A stretch of 64,000 bases of DNA, from contig OZ253558.1 in the NCBI GenBank assembly GCA_965262745.1, positions 930,001 to 994,000 on the forward strand. The letters are read 5' to 3'. Below are positions 50,801 through 59,508 of the stretch, one piece after another. This DNA is from JAJECS01 sp965262745 (GTDB taxonomy: Bacteria; Chloroflexota; UBA11872). Each line of letters starts with the position of its first letter. Positions within the stretch are counted from its first letter, which is position 1. The position numbers were made by a program, and so were the translations under genes. Below the pieces are notes generated by a model. The model saw only the letters and a list, made by a program, of their open reading frames with translations. It was not told the DNA's origin and did no database searches.

Positions 50801-51784
50801 TCACGCGCCGGCCCCGGCAAATCGCTTGGGGAAATATTCAGCGCAGTTGGCTTCGAGCCACTCGATGGTCAGCTTCATCCACAGCTGCGGGTCGTACTGC
50901 GGCAGGCAGCACGTCTCGATGCAGTGAGGCAAGTAGTCCGGGTCCGGGACGTTCTGCTGCAGGATCTCCATGATCTCGGCAATCTCGACGCTGCCGTACC
51001 CAACGGGTGCGTGGAAGAACTGCGGCTCGCCGGTCGTGGTGATGGACTGCACGCGCATGTCCTTGAGATGGGTCATGACGGTGTAAGGCGCCGCCATGTG
51101 GGCGGCATCGACCTGGTCTTCAACCACGGAGTAGCAGTTGGCGAAGTCGTAGTTGATCCGCAGCCACGGCGACGCGACCGCCTCCACGACCTGCACGATC
51201 TCACTGATGCGGTAGTCCATGTGGTTCTCGAAGGCCACCACGATGCCGCGCTTCTCCGCCTCGACCACCAGTTGCGACAAGTTGTGAATCATGCGGTCGA
51301 TCTGCACGGCGATCGGTGTCTCGGTGCTGAAATGGCCGAACCGGAGACCGCCATTGGGCATGGGCTGGCCTGGAGGTCCCGGCGGGTCGGCGTTCACCAT
51401 GGCGCTGGTTCGCACACCGCCGGCCTGCATCCACTCGAAGTGCATGGCCGTGCGCTCGAGAACCGCCGGCCACTCATCGCGGTCGACGGCCCAGGCGCCG
51501 TTCACGGAGCCGACCCACTCAATGCCGTGCTCGGCCAGCAGCCGCCCGACCGCGGCCGCCTCGTCCTTGCCGTCCAAGAGCGCGGCCGACGTATAGAGGT
51601 TGTCGAGGCCCCATTCCTCACAGCGCTCGACCCACCACGCCAGCGCGCCTTCCAGCTCGGCGGGCGGCTCGGCGGTGGTTCCATATGGGTACGGCAAGCC
51701 GCGAAAGCCGTACTCGGGCTGATCGATGCGCAGCCCCGGATAGGACACCCAGCGATATGACGCCTGCGAAAGGCCGAGTCTCAT
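50801..51784 (-). CDS. Sugar phosphate isomerase/epimerase-like TIM-barrel protein (paralogue C)
   Basis: Third member of the family starting M-[KR]-LG-[LI]-SQA, 327 residues. MRLGLSQASYRWVSYPGLR, FENHMDYR, INYDFANCYSVVED and THLKDMR correspond to paralogues A and B, so the predicted metal ligands (Glu, Asp, His) are kept. It has an insertion with NADPPGPPGQPMPNGG not seen in the others. It is the first gene of the operon that continues with the 2-hydroxyacid dehydrogenase, hyuA and hyuB. It diverges from a Gfo/Idh/MocA gene. Confidence 0.82.
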   Translation of the reverse strand: MRLGLSQASYRWVSYPGLRIDQPEYGFRGLPYPYGTTAEPPAELEGALAWWVERCEEWGLDNLYTSAALLDGKDEAAAVGRLLAEHGIEWVGSVNGAWAVDRDEWPAVLERTAMHFEWMQAGGVRTSAMVNADPPGPPGQPMPNGGLRFGHFSTETPIAVQIDRMIHNLSQLVVEAEKRGIVVAFENHMDYRISEIVQVVEAVASPWLRINYDFANCYSVVEDQVDAAHMAAPYTVMTHLKDMRVQSITTTGEPQFFHAPVGYGSVEIAEIMEILQQNVPDPDYLPHCIETCCLPQYDPQLWMKLTIEWLEANCAEYFPKRFAGAGA

Positions 51785-51939
51785 TCGATCGCCCCCTGGT
51801 CCCGAACAACCGTGCGCCCGCGACGCATGCGGGCACGGAACTCAAGTATGACTGAAACGCCCGCAGCGTGCGCCCATTGCCTACCATGGCGGCAATCCCG
51901 CCTGGATCGTCGCCGCTGCTTCTGAAACGAGGTCGTACC

Positions 51940-53076
51940 GTGGAGAGACCGCGAGCCATCGTGCTGGGCACGGGTGTCATCGGGCGCGTCCACATCGACG
52001 CTCTGCGCCGCAACAATGTGGACATCGTGAGCGTGGTGGCGAGTAGCGAGGCCCGCAGCATCGCTGCCGCCGCGGCTTTCGGCGTCCCCCGCGGAGATCC
52101 GGACCTGGCCACGGCCCTGCGCGCAACCAATCCAGACGTCGTTCACATCTGCACGCCCGATGCCTACCACCTCGAGCAGGCCAACGCGGCTCTCGACGCA
52201 GGCGTGAACGTGGTGTGCGAGAAGCCCCTCACCACCGACGCCGGCTCGGCCGGCGAACTCTATCGGCGCGCCGTCGAGTCAGGCCGTGTGCACGCCATCT
52301 GCTTCAACAACCGGTTCTATACGCTGGTTCAGGAGCTCGCCGCGCGGCGGCGGCTCGGCACGCTCGACCGCGTGATGCTCGTCCGGGCGTCAGTCGCGGA
52401 TGACACATTCTGGCTCGAGACGGACTGGGACTGGCGCCTGCTCCCCGAAATGGGCGGGCCCACCATCGTCACCTCGACAACCGGCAGCCACCTGCTCGAT
52501 CTCACAAGCTTCCTCATCGGCAGCCGCGTCGTCGCCGTGTGCGCTGATTTCCTCACGGCGCACGCCACGCGCAAGCGCCCGCGCCCCGACGGCGGCACGG
52601 ACGACTTTCACGCCCCAGGTGAGGATGTCTCGAACCTGCTGGTGCATTGGGCCAATGGCGCCCGCGGCGTGCTCTCGCTGTCGCACGTGGCCGTCGGGCA
52701 CCCTTACCGGATCCGCGTCGAGATCGACGCCTCGCGCATGGGCGTGAGCTGGGATTCGGAGCGACCCAACGAGCTCTGGCTCGGTCACCGCACCGAGCCC
52801 AATGAGATCGTCGTGCCGGATTCGCGGCAAGCGACCGAAGAAGGAAGCCGGTTCATGGACAATCCCGGCGCCTACCGCGAAGGCTTCGGCGACACCTTCC
52901 GGCTCCTGTTTCGCGAGGTCTACCGCGCCGTCGCGCAGGACGGACAGGCCCCCGACGATCCGACCTTCCCCACCTTCCAGGACGGATACGCCATTCAGAT
53001 CGTGCACGACGCCGCCCTGCAGAGCGCCCGCGAGCGCCGCTGGGTTGACGTCGATTGGACGGCGTTCGACCGTTAG
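51940..53076 (+). CDS. Gfo/Idh/MocA family oxidoreductase
   Basis: NAD(P)-dependent dehydrogenase-like protein of 378 residues. The Rossmann start is PRAIVLGTGVIGRVHIDAL, followed by ICTPDAYHLEQANAAL and VVCEKPLTTDA, the intact EKP motif. The substrate domain contains GGPTIVTSTTGSHLLDL, with a likely catalytic His. The frame is open to 51868, but a GTG at 51940 has GAGGT about 7 bases upstream and starts just before the Rossmann strand, so I use it. It diverges from the hyuAB operon and may share its control region. Confidence 0.88.
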   Translation: MERPRAIVLGTGVIGRVHIDALRRNNVDIVSVVASSEARSIAAAAAFGVPRGDPDLATALRATNPDVVHICTPDAYHLEQANAALDAGVNVVCEKPLTTDAGSAGELYRRAVESGRVHAICFNNRFYTLVQELAARRRLGTLDRVMLVRASVADDTFWLETDWDWRLLPEMGGPTIVTSTTGSHLLDLTSFLIGSRVVAVCADFLTAHATRKRPRPDGGTDDFHAPGEDVSNLLVHWANGARGVLSLSHVAVGHPYRIRVEIDASRMGVSWDSERPNELWLGHRTEPNEIVVPDSRQATEEGSRFMDNPGAYREGFGDTFRLLFREVYRAVAQDGQAPDDPTFPTFQDGYAIQIVHDAALQSARERRWVDVDWTAFDR

Positions 53077-53151
53077 TCGCGATAGGCGGCCTACGCCGAC
53101 CCAGGCCCTGGGGCGTCGACTCGCGCGCGGATGAAGGGCGATCGCAGCCTG

Positions 53152-53178
53152 CCGTTCGTGGTGAGCCTGTCGAACCAC
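53152..53178. repeat. Palindromic interspersed repeat (copy 2)
   Basis: CCGTTCGTGGTGAGCCTGTC followed by GAACCAC matches copy 1 at 8819 except for one base over the shared part; the right arm is truncated. It lies in the gap between convergent genes. Confidence 0.75.
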
Positions 53179-53219
53179 GCGCCCCTCCGACCCTCACGCA
53201 GGATGGGAGCCTACGCGTG

Positions 53220-54194
53220 CTACTCCGGCTCGAAAAGTGATTTGGGCGGCTCGCCGCGAAGCACCCGCGCGACTTCAGCCGCGGCTTCGCGCCGCAGGAT
53301 GCGTATGGACGTCAGCGAGTAGAACCCGCCGTGCGGCGAAATGATGAGGTTGGGCGCCGCCCGCAGCGGCGAGTCCATCGGCAGCGGCTCCTCTTCCGTC
53401 ACGTCGAGCCCGGCGCCAGCGATCTGCCCCTGCTCCAGCGCCCGCGCCAGCGCCGCATTGTCGACGACGGAGCCGCGAGCGGTGTTGATGAGAAACGCGC
53501 TCGTTTTCATCGCGGCGAACTCCGCCTCACCGATGAGGTGGAACGTCTGCGCCCGCAACGGCGTGTGCACCGACACGAAGTCCGATTGCCGCAGCAGCTC
53601 ATCGAGCGGCACGCGCTCGACCTGCGCCGTCTCGAACACCGCGTCGGGCGCGCGCGGTGAATGCGCAATCGCCCGCAATCCGAAGGCCCGCGCGCGCTCA
53701 ATCACTGCCTGCGCGGTCTGCCCCAGACCGACTATCCCCAGCGTCTGACCCTCGATGCGCTCCATACGCTCCGCCACCCGAGTCGCATCCCACACACCGT
53801 CGCGAATGGAATCGTTGTAGACCACGATGTGGCGAGCCAGGGCGAGCAACATCGCCATGGTGTGGTCCGCAACTTCGCCGATCTGGTAGTCGCGCACGTT
53901 GCAGACGACGATGCCCTTGGCCGTTGCCGCCGCCACGTCGATCGGGTCCATGCCGGTGCCGTAGCGCACGATCACCTTGCATCGCCCGAGAGCGTCCACG
54001 ACGCGCGACGTGATGGGCGCGTATTGCTCGAGCAAGCCATCGGCGTCGCGCACCTTCTCGATCAATGCCTCTTCGGTTAGGCACTGCTCGACAACCAGCT
54101 CAGCGCCGATAGGATCAAGCTCGGCCTGTTCGATCACAGGCGGCATGTCGAAGTCGCAGTCGGTGATGACAACCCGGAAACGTGGCTCGGTCAT
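53220..54194 (-). CDS. D-2-hydroxyacid dehydrogenase, NAD-dependent (second copy)
   Basis: A further member of the D-2-hydroxyacid dehydrogenase family, 324 residues from the ATG at 54194; the longer open frame upstream overlaps the RraA-family gene and is unlikely. Rossmann motif GIVGLGQTAQAVIE (the third Gly of GxGxxG is replaced by Ala), catalytic Arg (INTARGS), Glu (DVTEEEP) and His (SPHGGFYS). It differs widely from the copy at 49786, so it is not a recent duplicate. It is the last gene of the operon hyuB - rraA family - dehydrogenase. Confidence 0.9.
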   Translation of the reverse strand: MTEPRFRVVITDCDFDMPPVIEQAELDPIGAELVVEQCLTEEALIEKVRDADGLLEQYAPITSRVVDALGRCKVIVRYGTGMDPIDVAAATAKGIVVCNVRDYQIGEVADHTMAMLLALARHIVVYNDSIRDGVWDATRVAERMERIEGQTLGIVGLGQTAQAVIERARAFGLRAIAHSPRAPDAVFETAQVERVPLDELLRQSDFVSVHTPLRAQTFHLIGEAEFAAMKTSAFLINTARGSVVDNAALARALEQGQIAGAGLDVTEEEPLPMDSPLRAAPNLIISPHGGFYSLTSIRILRREAAAEVARVLRGEPPKSLFEPE

Positions 54195-54255
54195 TGGCGC
54201 CTTCCAATCACGGGGCAGTTCGTCCGCCGCCCGCCGTTCGGCCAACGGCTCCTCT

Positions 54256-54924
54256 CTAAAGGATGCCGTATTTCTTGAACACCTCGCCGACGTCGCGACC
54301 GGTGGCCAGGATCTCCCGCACGTTGGACTCACCGCGCCCCTTGGCCTCGGCGCGATCCAGAGCTTCAGCCGCGGCCTCGCCCGGAACCACCACCACGCCC
54401 ATGTCGTCGCCGACGATCACGTCGCCGTATTCAACCCGCGCGCCGGCACAGTCGATGGGCTTGCCCCACTCGACGCCCTCGCAGCGGCCCTCCGAGTCGA
54501 CCGGACTTTGGCCAACCGCGAACACCGGGAAGTCGATCTCTTGGATCTCATGCACGTCCCGCGTCAGGCCGTCGATCACGCAGCCCACGGAGCCGCGCGC
54601 CTGCGCCGACGTGCTCAGCAGACCGCCCCACACGCCCGAGGCGTAGTGTCCCGTCGTGGTGATAACCAGCACGTCATTGGGACGCATGGCGCGGAAGGCC
54701 TCGAACAGCACTTGATACGGCTCGTCCGGCGGCCGGTAGACCGCGGTCTCCAGGAGCGGCAGCGCTCGACCCACGATGCGGGCGCCGGGATACATCGGAC
54801 GCACGTCCGGCCGCATGGCCTGCACCGGCACGCCCATCCGGTCCAGGCTATCCGCGATCAGGGCGGAGTGCAGCGCCTCAAATCGCTGGCGCATCGCGTC
54901 GTCGAAATCCGGCCCCTGGCTCAT
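54256..54924 (-). CDS. RraA family protein (HMG/CHA aldolase-like)
   Basis: Member of the RraA-like fold, 222 residues. Many are class II aldolases that split 4-hydroxy-4-methyl-2-oxoglutarate or 4-carboxy-4-hydroxy-2-oxoadipate, or act as oxaloacetate decarboxylases; others bind RNase E. The motifs GVWGGLLSTSAQARGSVGCVIDGLTRD and GDDMGVVVVP are present, with the Arg and Asp that bind metal and substrate. The catabolic context favours the aldolase over RNase E control. It overlaps the upstream hyuB by four bases (ATGA). Confidence 0.88.
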   Translation of the reverse strand: MSQGPDFDDAMRQRFEALHSALIADSLDRMGVPVQAMRPDVRPMYPGARIVGRALPLLETAVYRPPDEPYQVLFEAFRAMRPNDVLVITTTGHYASGVWGGLLSTSAQARGSVGCVIDGLTRDVHEIQEIDFPVFAVGQSPVDSEGRCEGVEWGKPIDCAGARVEYGDVIVGDDMGVVVVPGEAAAEALDRAEAKGRGESNVREILATGRDVGEVFKKYGIL

Positions 54925-56741
54925 TGAGCGGCTCCATCATCAGTGCGACCGGCGCCCATGCGGCGCTGGTCTCCCGATTCGTCGAGCGCCACGCGCCCGG
55001 CTTCCACGTTGACGGCCACACCGTACAACTCGCGCGCCGCCTCCGGTTCGAGGAGCAAGTCCCGCACATCCTCAAGCACCAGCGCCGGATCGCGCTCGTA
55101 CGGATCGCCGTAACCGCCCCCGCCGGGCGTACGCAACAAGATCTGATCGCCGCGCTCGAGCTCGGCGTTCGAGAATTTCCCGTCGGAGATCGTGCCGAAC
55201 ATCTCCCGGGCCGTCTGCCACTCGGTCGCACCGGCGCGTCGGAAGAGCAGCGCTGTTGTCCCGCCCTCGGTCCCGCCGTGGAGCCCCCAGGGCCGGTTGG
55301 ACGTGCGGTTGAGATGCGCGCTCACCGTGATCGGCGAGAGGCAGGTCCAGGTGCGTTGCACGCCATGCCCGCCGCGATAGGCGCCCGCACCCGCGCCGCC
55401 TTCGGCCAGCGAATATTCGTCCAACCGCACCGGATAGCGCGTCTCCCACACCTCGCACGGGGCATTGAGGCAATTGCCGTTCTTCACGATCTGGGCGTCG
55501 TTGCCATCGGCGTCACGGCGGCCGCCCCACCCCATGCCCTCGTGATGCAGGATGACGAAGGGCTCGCCCGTGTCGATATTTGTCCCATAGAACCCGAGCA
55601 GGCCGCAGGTGCCCCCATCGGCCGCGGAGCTGCGATCGCTGGCCTGCGCAAAGGCGGCCAGCAGGATATCAACCGTCGTGGGATAGGTATCAGAGTTGCC
55701 GCCCACGCACGATCCGGGGTAGTTGACGTTCACGATCGACCCCGGTGGCGCCACGATGGCGATGGGACGGTAGGCGCCGTGATTCCAAGGGATGGCGATG
55801 TCGATCATGTGGAAGATGCCGGCATAGGTGGCCGACGCCGTGGTCCCAAACGATTGGTTGATGGCGCCGGCCGCCTGGGGATCCGACCCCGTGTAGTCGA
55901 CGATGATCTCGTCGCCGCGGATCACCACGGCGGCGCGGATTTTCCAGGGACGGTCGGGAATCACGCCGTCGTCTTCCAGAAATCCCTCGGCGACGTACTC
56001 GCCGTCCGGCAGCCGCTCGATCGCCTGCCGCATGAGAACTTCCGATACGTCTTTGGTCTGGCCTGCAAGCTGGCGGAACCGCTCGACCCCGACCCTCTCC
56101 ACCAAGCCCACGATGCGGCGCTCGGCCAGATAGGTCGAGCCCACCATCGCCATCAGATCACCGCGCGACACCTTCGGCGTGCGCACGTTGGACGTGATGA
56201 TCGCGAAGATGTCTTCCACCGGCTGATCGTCGCGGTAGATCTTGATCGGCGGCAGCCGCAACCCTTCCTGGAAAATGTTGCGCGTGTCCCCGAACGCCGC
56301 CGGCACCATGCCGCCGATGTCCGTCATGTGGGCGATGTTGGCCGCGTAGGCCACCACCTCACCCTTGTAGAAGCAAGGCTTCAACGTCATGAACTCGGGC
56401 AGGTGACAGCCGCCGCGGTACGGATCGTTGTGCAGGATCACGTCGCCCGGATGCATGTTGTCCGGACCGACCTCTTTGATGGCCCATTCGACCGTGTGAA
56501 CGATGGCGCCGATGTGCGCCGGGCAGAAGTCGCCCTGGGCGATCATCTCGCCTTGGGCATCGAACACCACGCAGGAAAAGTCGCGCGCCTCGTTGAACAT
56601 TGTCGAATAGGAGGTGCGCAGCATGGCCACGCCCATCTCCTCGCAGATGCCGACGAGACTGTTGCGGGTAATCTCCAGCTCTACCGGATCGTCGATATGC
56701 AGATCGGCGACGTTGCGCTTGGGCGTCGTATCTCGGGACAT
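54921..56741 (-). CDS. hyuB: Hydantoinase B/oxoprolinase family protein (second copy, no HyuA beside it)
   Basis: HyuB-like subunit of 606 residues. FSCVVFDAQGEMIAQ, GDVILHNDPYRGGCHLPEF, YPGSCVGGNSDTYP and PGGGGYGDPYERDP match the family and align with the copy at 45671, but the Cys-rich tail is absent. HyuB normally needs HyuA; none lies on either side, so it may share the HyuA at 47716 or use a distant one. It heads a coupled operon with an RraA-family aldolase and a 2-hydroxyacid dehydrogenase. Confidence 0.9.
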   Translation of the reverse strand: MSRDTTPKRNVADLHIDDPVELEITRNSLVGICEEMGVAMLRTSYSTMFNEARDFSCVVFDAQGEMIAQGDFCPAHIGAIVHTVEWAIKEVGPDNMHPGDVILHNDPYRGGCHLPEFMTLKPCFYKGEVVAYAANIAHMTDIGGMVPAAFGDTRNIFQEGLRLPPIKIYRDDQPVEDIFAIITSNVRTPKVSRGDLMAMVGSTYLAERRIVGLVERVGVERFRQLAGQTKDVSEVLMRQAIERLPDGEYVAEGFLEDDGVIPDRPWKIRAAVVIRGDEIIVDYTGSDPQAAGAINQSFGTTASATYAGIFHMIDIAIPWNHGAYRPIAIVAPPGSIVNVNYPGSCVGGNSDTYPTTVDILLAAFAQASDRSSAADGGTCGLLGFYGTNIDTGEPFVILHHEGMGWGGRRDADGNDAQIVKNGNCLNAPCEVWETRYPVRLDEYSLAEGGAGAGAYRGGHGVQRTWTCLSPITVSAHLNRTSNRPWGLHGGTEGGTTALLFRRAGATEWQTAREMFGTISDGKFSNAELERGDQILLRTPGGGGYGDPYERDPALVLEDVRDLLLEPEAARELYGVAVNVEAGRVALDESGDQRRMGAGRTDDGAAQ

Positions 56742-56845
56742 GCAACTGCTGACGAGTCACGGCGAGGCGATCCCGCCGCCCCGGTATCATAAGGTTCCCT
56801 CCGCGCCGACACGCCAACCCGGCGCCCCCAAAGCCAGGCCGCCAG

Positions 56846-57181
56846 ATGCGTACCGCCCAAGAGGTGTTCGACCATCACTGGGACGCGGTGATGGCCGGCG
56901 ACATGGATCGCCTGCTTTCCGACTATGCCGATGACGCGCTATTCGTGCGACCCGGCAAGACCGCCCAAGGTCACGCGGCAATCACCCGGTTCTTCGAGGA
57001 AATCGGCGGCGCGCTCGACGGGTTCGCCATCGAGCAGGTGTCCGTGACCACCGCGGACCCGATCGTGGTGCTCGAATGGCAGGGCAGTCACGCCGACGGC
57101 CGCAGCGCGTCAGGCACGGATTCGTTCATCATTCAGGACGGCAAGATTCAGCATCAAACGCTCGTCTTCGGCGTGAGCTAG
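56846..57181 (+). CDS. SnoaL-like / NTF2-fold protein
   Basis: A small cone-shaped NTF2-like protein of 111 residues. The pattern VFDHHWDAVMAGDMDRLLSDYADDALFVRPG, then GHAAITRFFEEI and the terminal DGKIQHQTLVFG, is typical of the SnoaL-like group, which includes small isomerases, hydrolases and non-catalytic binding proteins. No specific activity can be assigned. It is divergent from the second hyuB and is followed 45 bases later by the UPF0173 hydrolase, possibly in one transcript. Confidence 0.8.
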   Translation: MRTAQEVFDHHWDAVMAGDMDRLLSDYADDALFVRPGKTAQGHAAITRFFEEIGGALDGFAIEQVSVTTADPIVVLEWQGSHADGRSASGTDSFIIQDGKIQHQTLVFGVS

Positions 57182-57226
57182 CCGCGCCGGAGACGCCCGA
57201 GCAGCCATACGGAGGTTTTCATCCCC

Positions 57227-57967
57227 ATGAAATCAGTTGAGATTCACTTCCTGGGCCACGCGTCCTTCCGGTTCACCGCTCCCACCGGCGAAGTCATCTA
57301 CTTCGACCCCTGGCTGGACGACAACCCCATGTGCTCCATCGGCCTTGCCGACGTCGAGCGCGCGGACGTCGTGTGCGTGTCGCACGGCCACGTCGACCAC
57401 CTTGGCGACGCCATCGCCATCGTCCAGAAGACCGGCGCCACGCTGATCGCGAGCCCGGAGGTTGCCGGATACGCCGACACCCACGGCATCGGCTTCGACA
57501 CCGACTCCTGTCCCCTCAACATCGGCGGCACGGCCAAGCTGGGAGGCGTGGCTTACACCATGGTGCGCGCCGATCATTCGACCGGCATGCACGGCCAGGC
57601 ATACAAAGACGGCACCGTCTACGCCGAGCCCGACGGCAGCGTCTGCGGCTTCGTGCTGACGTTCGACGACGGGCCGGTGATCTACGACACCGCCGACACC
57701 GGCGTGTTCGGCGACATGGCGCTCATCAGCCAGCTCTACGCGCCCGACCTGGTGATCATGCCCGCCGGCGGCAAGTACACCATGGGCGTCAAGGAAGCCG
57801 CCATGGCCGCCGCGCTCACGCGGTCCCGGGCCGTCATCCCCTGCCACTACGACACCTTCCCCAACCAGGCGGCGGATATCGACGACCTGCGCCGGCGCAT
57901 CGCCGACCTCACCCCGCGCACGGCGGTGATCGAGCTCAAGCCGGGCGACGCCGTCAGCTACCCATAG
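57227..57967 (+). CDS. UPF0173 family metallo-beta-lactamase-fold hydrolase
   Basis: Metal-dependent hydrolase of 246 residues. It shows FLGHASFRF at the N-terminus, IYFDPWLDDNP, the metal motif SHGHVDHLGD (H-x-H-x-D-H), ADHS, YDTADTGVFGDM with the bridging Asp, and the last His in PCHYDTFP. This matches the UPF0173 (YtkL-like) group, whose substrate is unknown. GGAGG lies before the ATG at 57227. An IS481-family element sits about 175 bases downstream. Confidence 0.9.
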   Translation: MKSVEIHFLGHASFRFTAPTGEVIYFDPWLDDNPMCSIGLADVERADVVCVSHGHVDHLGDAIAIVQKTGATLIASPEVAGYADTHGIGFDTDSCPLNIGGTAKLGGVAYTMVRADHSTGMHGQAYKDGTVYAEPDGSVCGFVLTFDDGPVIYDTADTGVFGDMALISQLYAPDLVIMPAGGKYTMGVKEAAMAAALTRSRAVIPCHYDTFPNQAADIDDLRRRIADLTPRTAVIELKPGDAVSYP

Positions 57968-58075
57968 CCACAGCACCGTGAAGCTCGCCAACGTCCCAGC
58001 ACGTCATCCCGCCTCTTGGAGACGTTTGCGTGACCGTCATTCCCGCGGAAGGAGACCTTTGCATAACTCCTCCAT

Positions 58076-58121
58076 AAGGGGCTGGAGAGACTGCCTCATT
58101 CAAGGGCTGGAGAGACTGCCT
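58076..58121. repeat. Two-copy tandem repeat, period 26
   Basis: The 20-base unit AAGGGCTGGAGAGACTGCCT occurs at 58076-58095 and 58102-58121. It lies just left of the palindrome interrupted by the IS element. No gene is visible here. Confidence 0.75.
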
Positions 58122-58142
58122 TATACCCTCTCCCTTGAAGGG

Positions 58143-59406
58143 TGTGCAGACCGGAGACATGGTTTACGCCCGTTCGGAGACATGGTGGACACATCCCGTG
58201 GTTAGGCGGAGGACCCAGATGTGCCATTTGCGGAGCGACGCGTGAGTGACCTGCGGACTGAATTTGTGGCCCTGGCGCGGCGGCCGGGGGCCAACCGGCG
58301 GGCGCTGTGCCAGCGCTTTGGGATCTCGGCGCCCACCGGCTACAAGTGGCTGGGGCGCTACGCCGCGGAGGGGGCGCACGGCTTGCAGGACCGCTCGCGG
58401 CGCCCGCACCGGAGTCCCGCGCGGACGGCGCCGGCCTTGGAGCAGGCGGTGCTGACGCTGCGCGCCCAGCACCCCACCTGGGGCGCGCGCAAGCTGCGGG
58501 TGCTGTTGGCCCGCCAGGGCGTCCAGCCGCTGCCCGCGGCCTCCACCATCACCGCGATCCTGCGGCGGCACGACGCCCTGGATCCGGCGCAGGGGGCCGG
58601 CCAGCCGCGCGCCTTCCAGCGCTTTGAGCACCCGCACCCCAACGCTCTGTGGCAGATGGACTTCAAAGCCGGTTGGCCCTGCGGCGCCGGGCGCTGCCAT
58701 CCCCTCACCATCCTCGACGATCATTCGCGCTACGCCCTCGGCCTGGCCGCCTGTGCCAACCAGCGCACCGCGACCGTGCGCGCCCACCTGGTGGCAGCCT
58801 TCCAGCGCTACGGGCTGCCCGACCGCCTGCTGGTCGACAATGGCAGTCCCTGGGGCCAGCGACCGGCGCATCCCTACACCCCGCTCACCGTCTGGCTGCG
58901 CCGCTTGGGCATCGCCGTCAGCCACAGCCGGCCCTACCACCCCCAGACGCTGGGCAAGGACGAGCGTTTCCACGGCACCCTGGAGCGCGACCTTGGGGGG
59001 CAGCCGCCGCGGCCCGACCTGGGCGCCTGGCAGGCCGCCTTCGATGCCTGGCGGCATGAGTACAACCATGTCCGCCCCCACGAGAGCCTGGCCCTGGCGG
59101 TGCCCGCCACTCGCTATCACGTCAGCCCCCGGCCCTATCCCGCCCAGCTGCCGCCCCTGCCCTACGGTCCCGACGACCACGTCCGTCGCGTCCAGGCGGG
59201 CGGCTGGGTGTCGTTTCAGGGCCGCGAGTTCCGGCTGCCCAAGGCGCTGCGCGGCCAGCCCGTGGCGTTGCGACCCACCGCCACCGACGGCTGCTGGGCC
59301 ATCCACTTCCTGACCGACGACCTGGGCACGCTGGACCTGCGGGATCTGGCCTAAATGTGTAAACCATGTCTCCGAACACCTGTAACCCATCTCCCCGGTC
59401 TGGACA
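58143..59406 (+). mobile_element. Complete IS481-family insertion sequence
   Basis: A 1264-base element bounded by terminal inverted repeats of about 53 bases (42 of 53 match): TGTGCAGACCGG on the left (58143) and the complement of TGTCCAGACCGG on the right (ending 59406). The repeats contain CGGAGACATGG units (58152-58162 and 58175-58185 on the left; one exact and one degenerate on the right), probably transposase-binding sites. A 5-base target duplication, AAGGG, lies at 58138-58142 and 59407-59411. It carries one intact transposase gene and is therefore probably active or recent. Confidence 0.9.
58221..59354 (+). CDS. IS481 family transposase (DDE)
   Basis: Cuts and joins DNA to move the element. 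The 377 residues have an N-terminal helix-turn-helix (RRALCQRFGISAPTGYKWLGRY) and a second HTH-like region near 65-110. The rve-type catalytic core carries Asp in LWQMDFK, Asp in LLVDNGSPW and Glu in GKDERFHGT (the GK-x2-E-x2-H signature of IS481/IS3 elements). The frame is intact. The start is GTG at 58221 with a GGAGGA ribosome binding site about 9 bases upstream. The stop falls within the right inverted repeat. Confidence 0.95.
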   Translation: MPFAERRVSDLRTEFVALARRPGANRRALCQRFGISAPTGYKWLGRYAAEGAHGLQDRSRRPHRSPARTAPALEQAVLTLRAQHPTWGARKLRVLLARQGVQPLPAASTITAILRRHDALDPAQGAGQPRAFQRFEHPHPNALWQMDFKAGWPCGAGRCHPLTILDDHSRYALGLAACANQRTATVRAHLVAAFQRYGLPDRLLVDNGSPWGQRPAHPYTPLTVWLRRLGIAVSHSRPYHPQTLGKDERFHGTLERDLGGQPPRPDLGAWQAAFDAWRHEYNHVRPHESLALAVPATRYHVSPRPYPAQLPPLPYGPDDHVRRVQAGGWVSFQGREFRLPKALRGQPVALRPTATDGCWAIHFLTDDLGTLDLRDLA

Positions 59407-59508
59407 AAGGGAGAGGGCTAGGGTGAGGGTGATCCGAGGCTTGCGAGTGGGATGGCGACCAGTTCACGCAAGGGTCTCCTTTCGCTTGAGACCATCAGCC
59501 GCCACGCC

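Larger units (their letters stand above)
58126..59417. repeat. Palindrome split by the IS element
   Basis: Removing the element and one AAGGG copy restores CCCTCTCCCTT-G-AAGGGAGAGGG, an 11-base perfect inverted repeat around one base (left arm 58126-58136; right arm ending 59417), followed by CTAGGGTGAGGGTGA. It is probably a REP-type element that served as the insertion target. Confidence 0.8.

Noticed and set aside
54924..56792. 622-codon open frame opposite the second hyuB
   Set aside because: Antisense shadow; the hyuB motifs on the minus strand are intact and coupled to the next gene.
57978..58205. 75-codon ORF after the UPF0173 gene
   Set aside because: It runs through repeat sequence and into the IS inverted repeat; only its first few codons resemble a gene start.
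58164..59390. 408-codon open frame on the minus strand across the IS element
   Set aside because: It runs through the inverted repeat and opposes the intact transposase; no second IS gene is expected in IS481.
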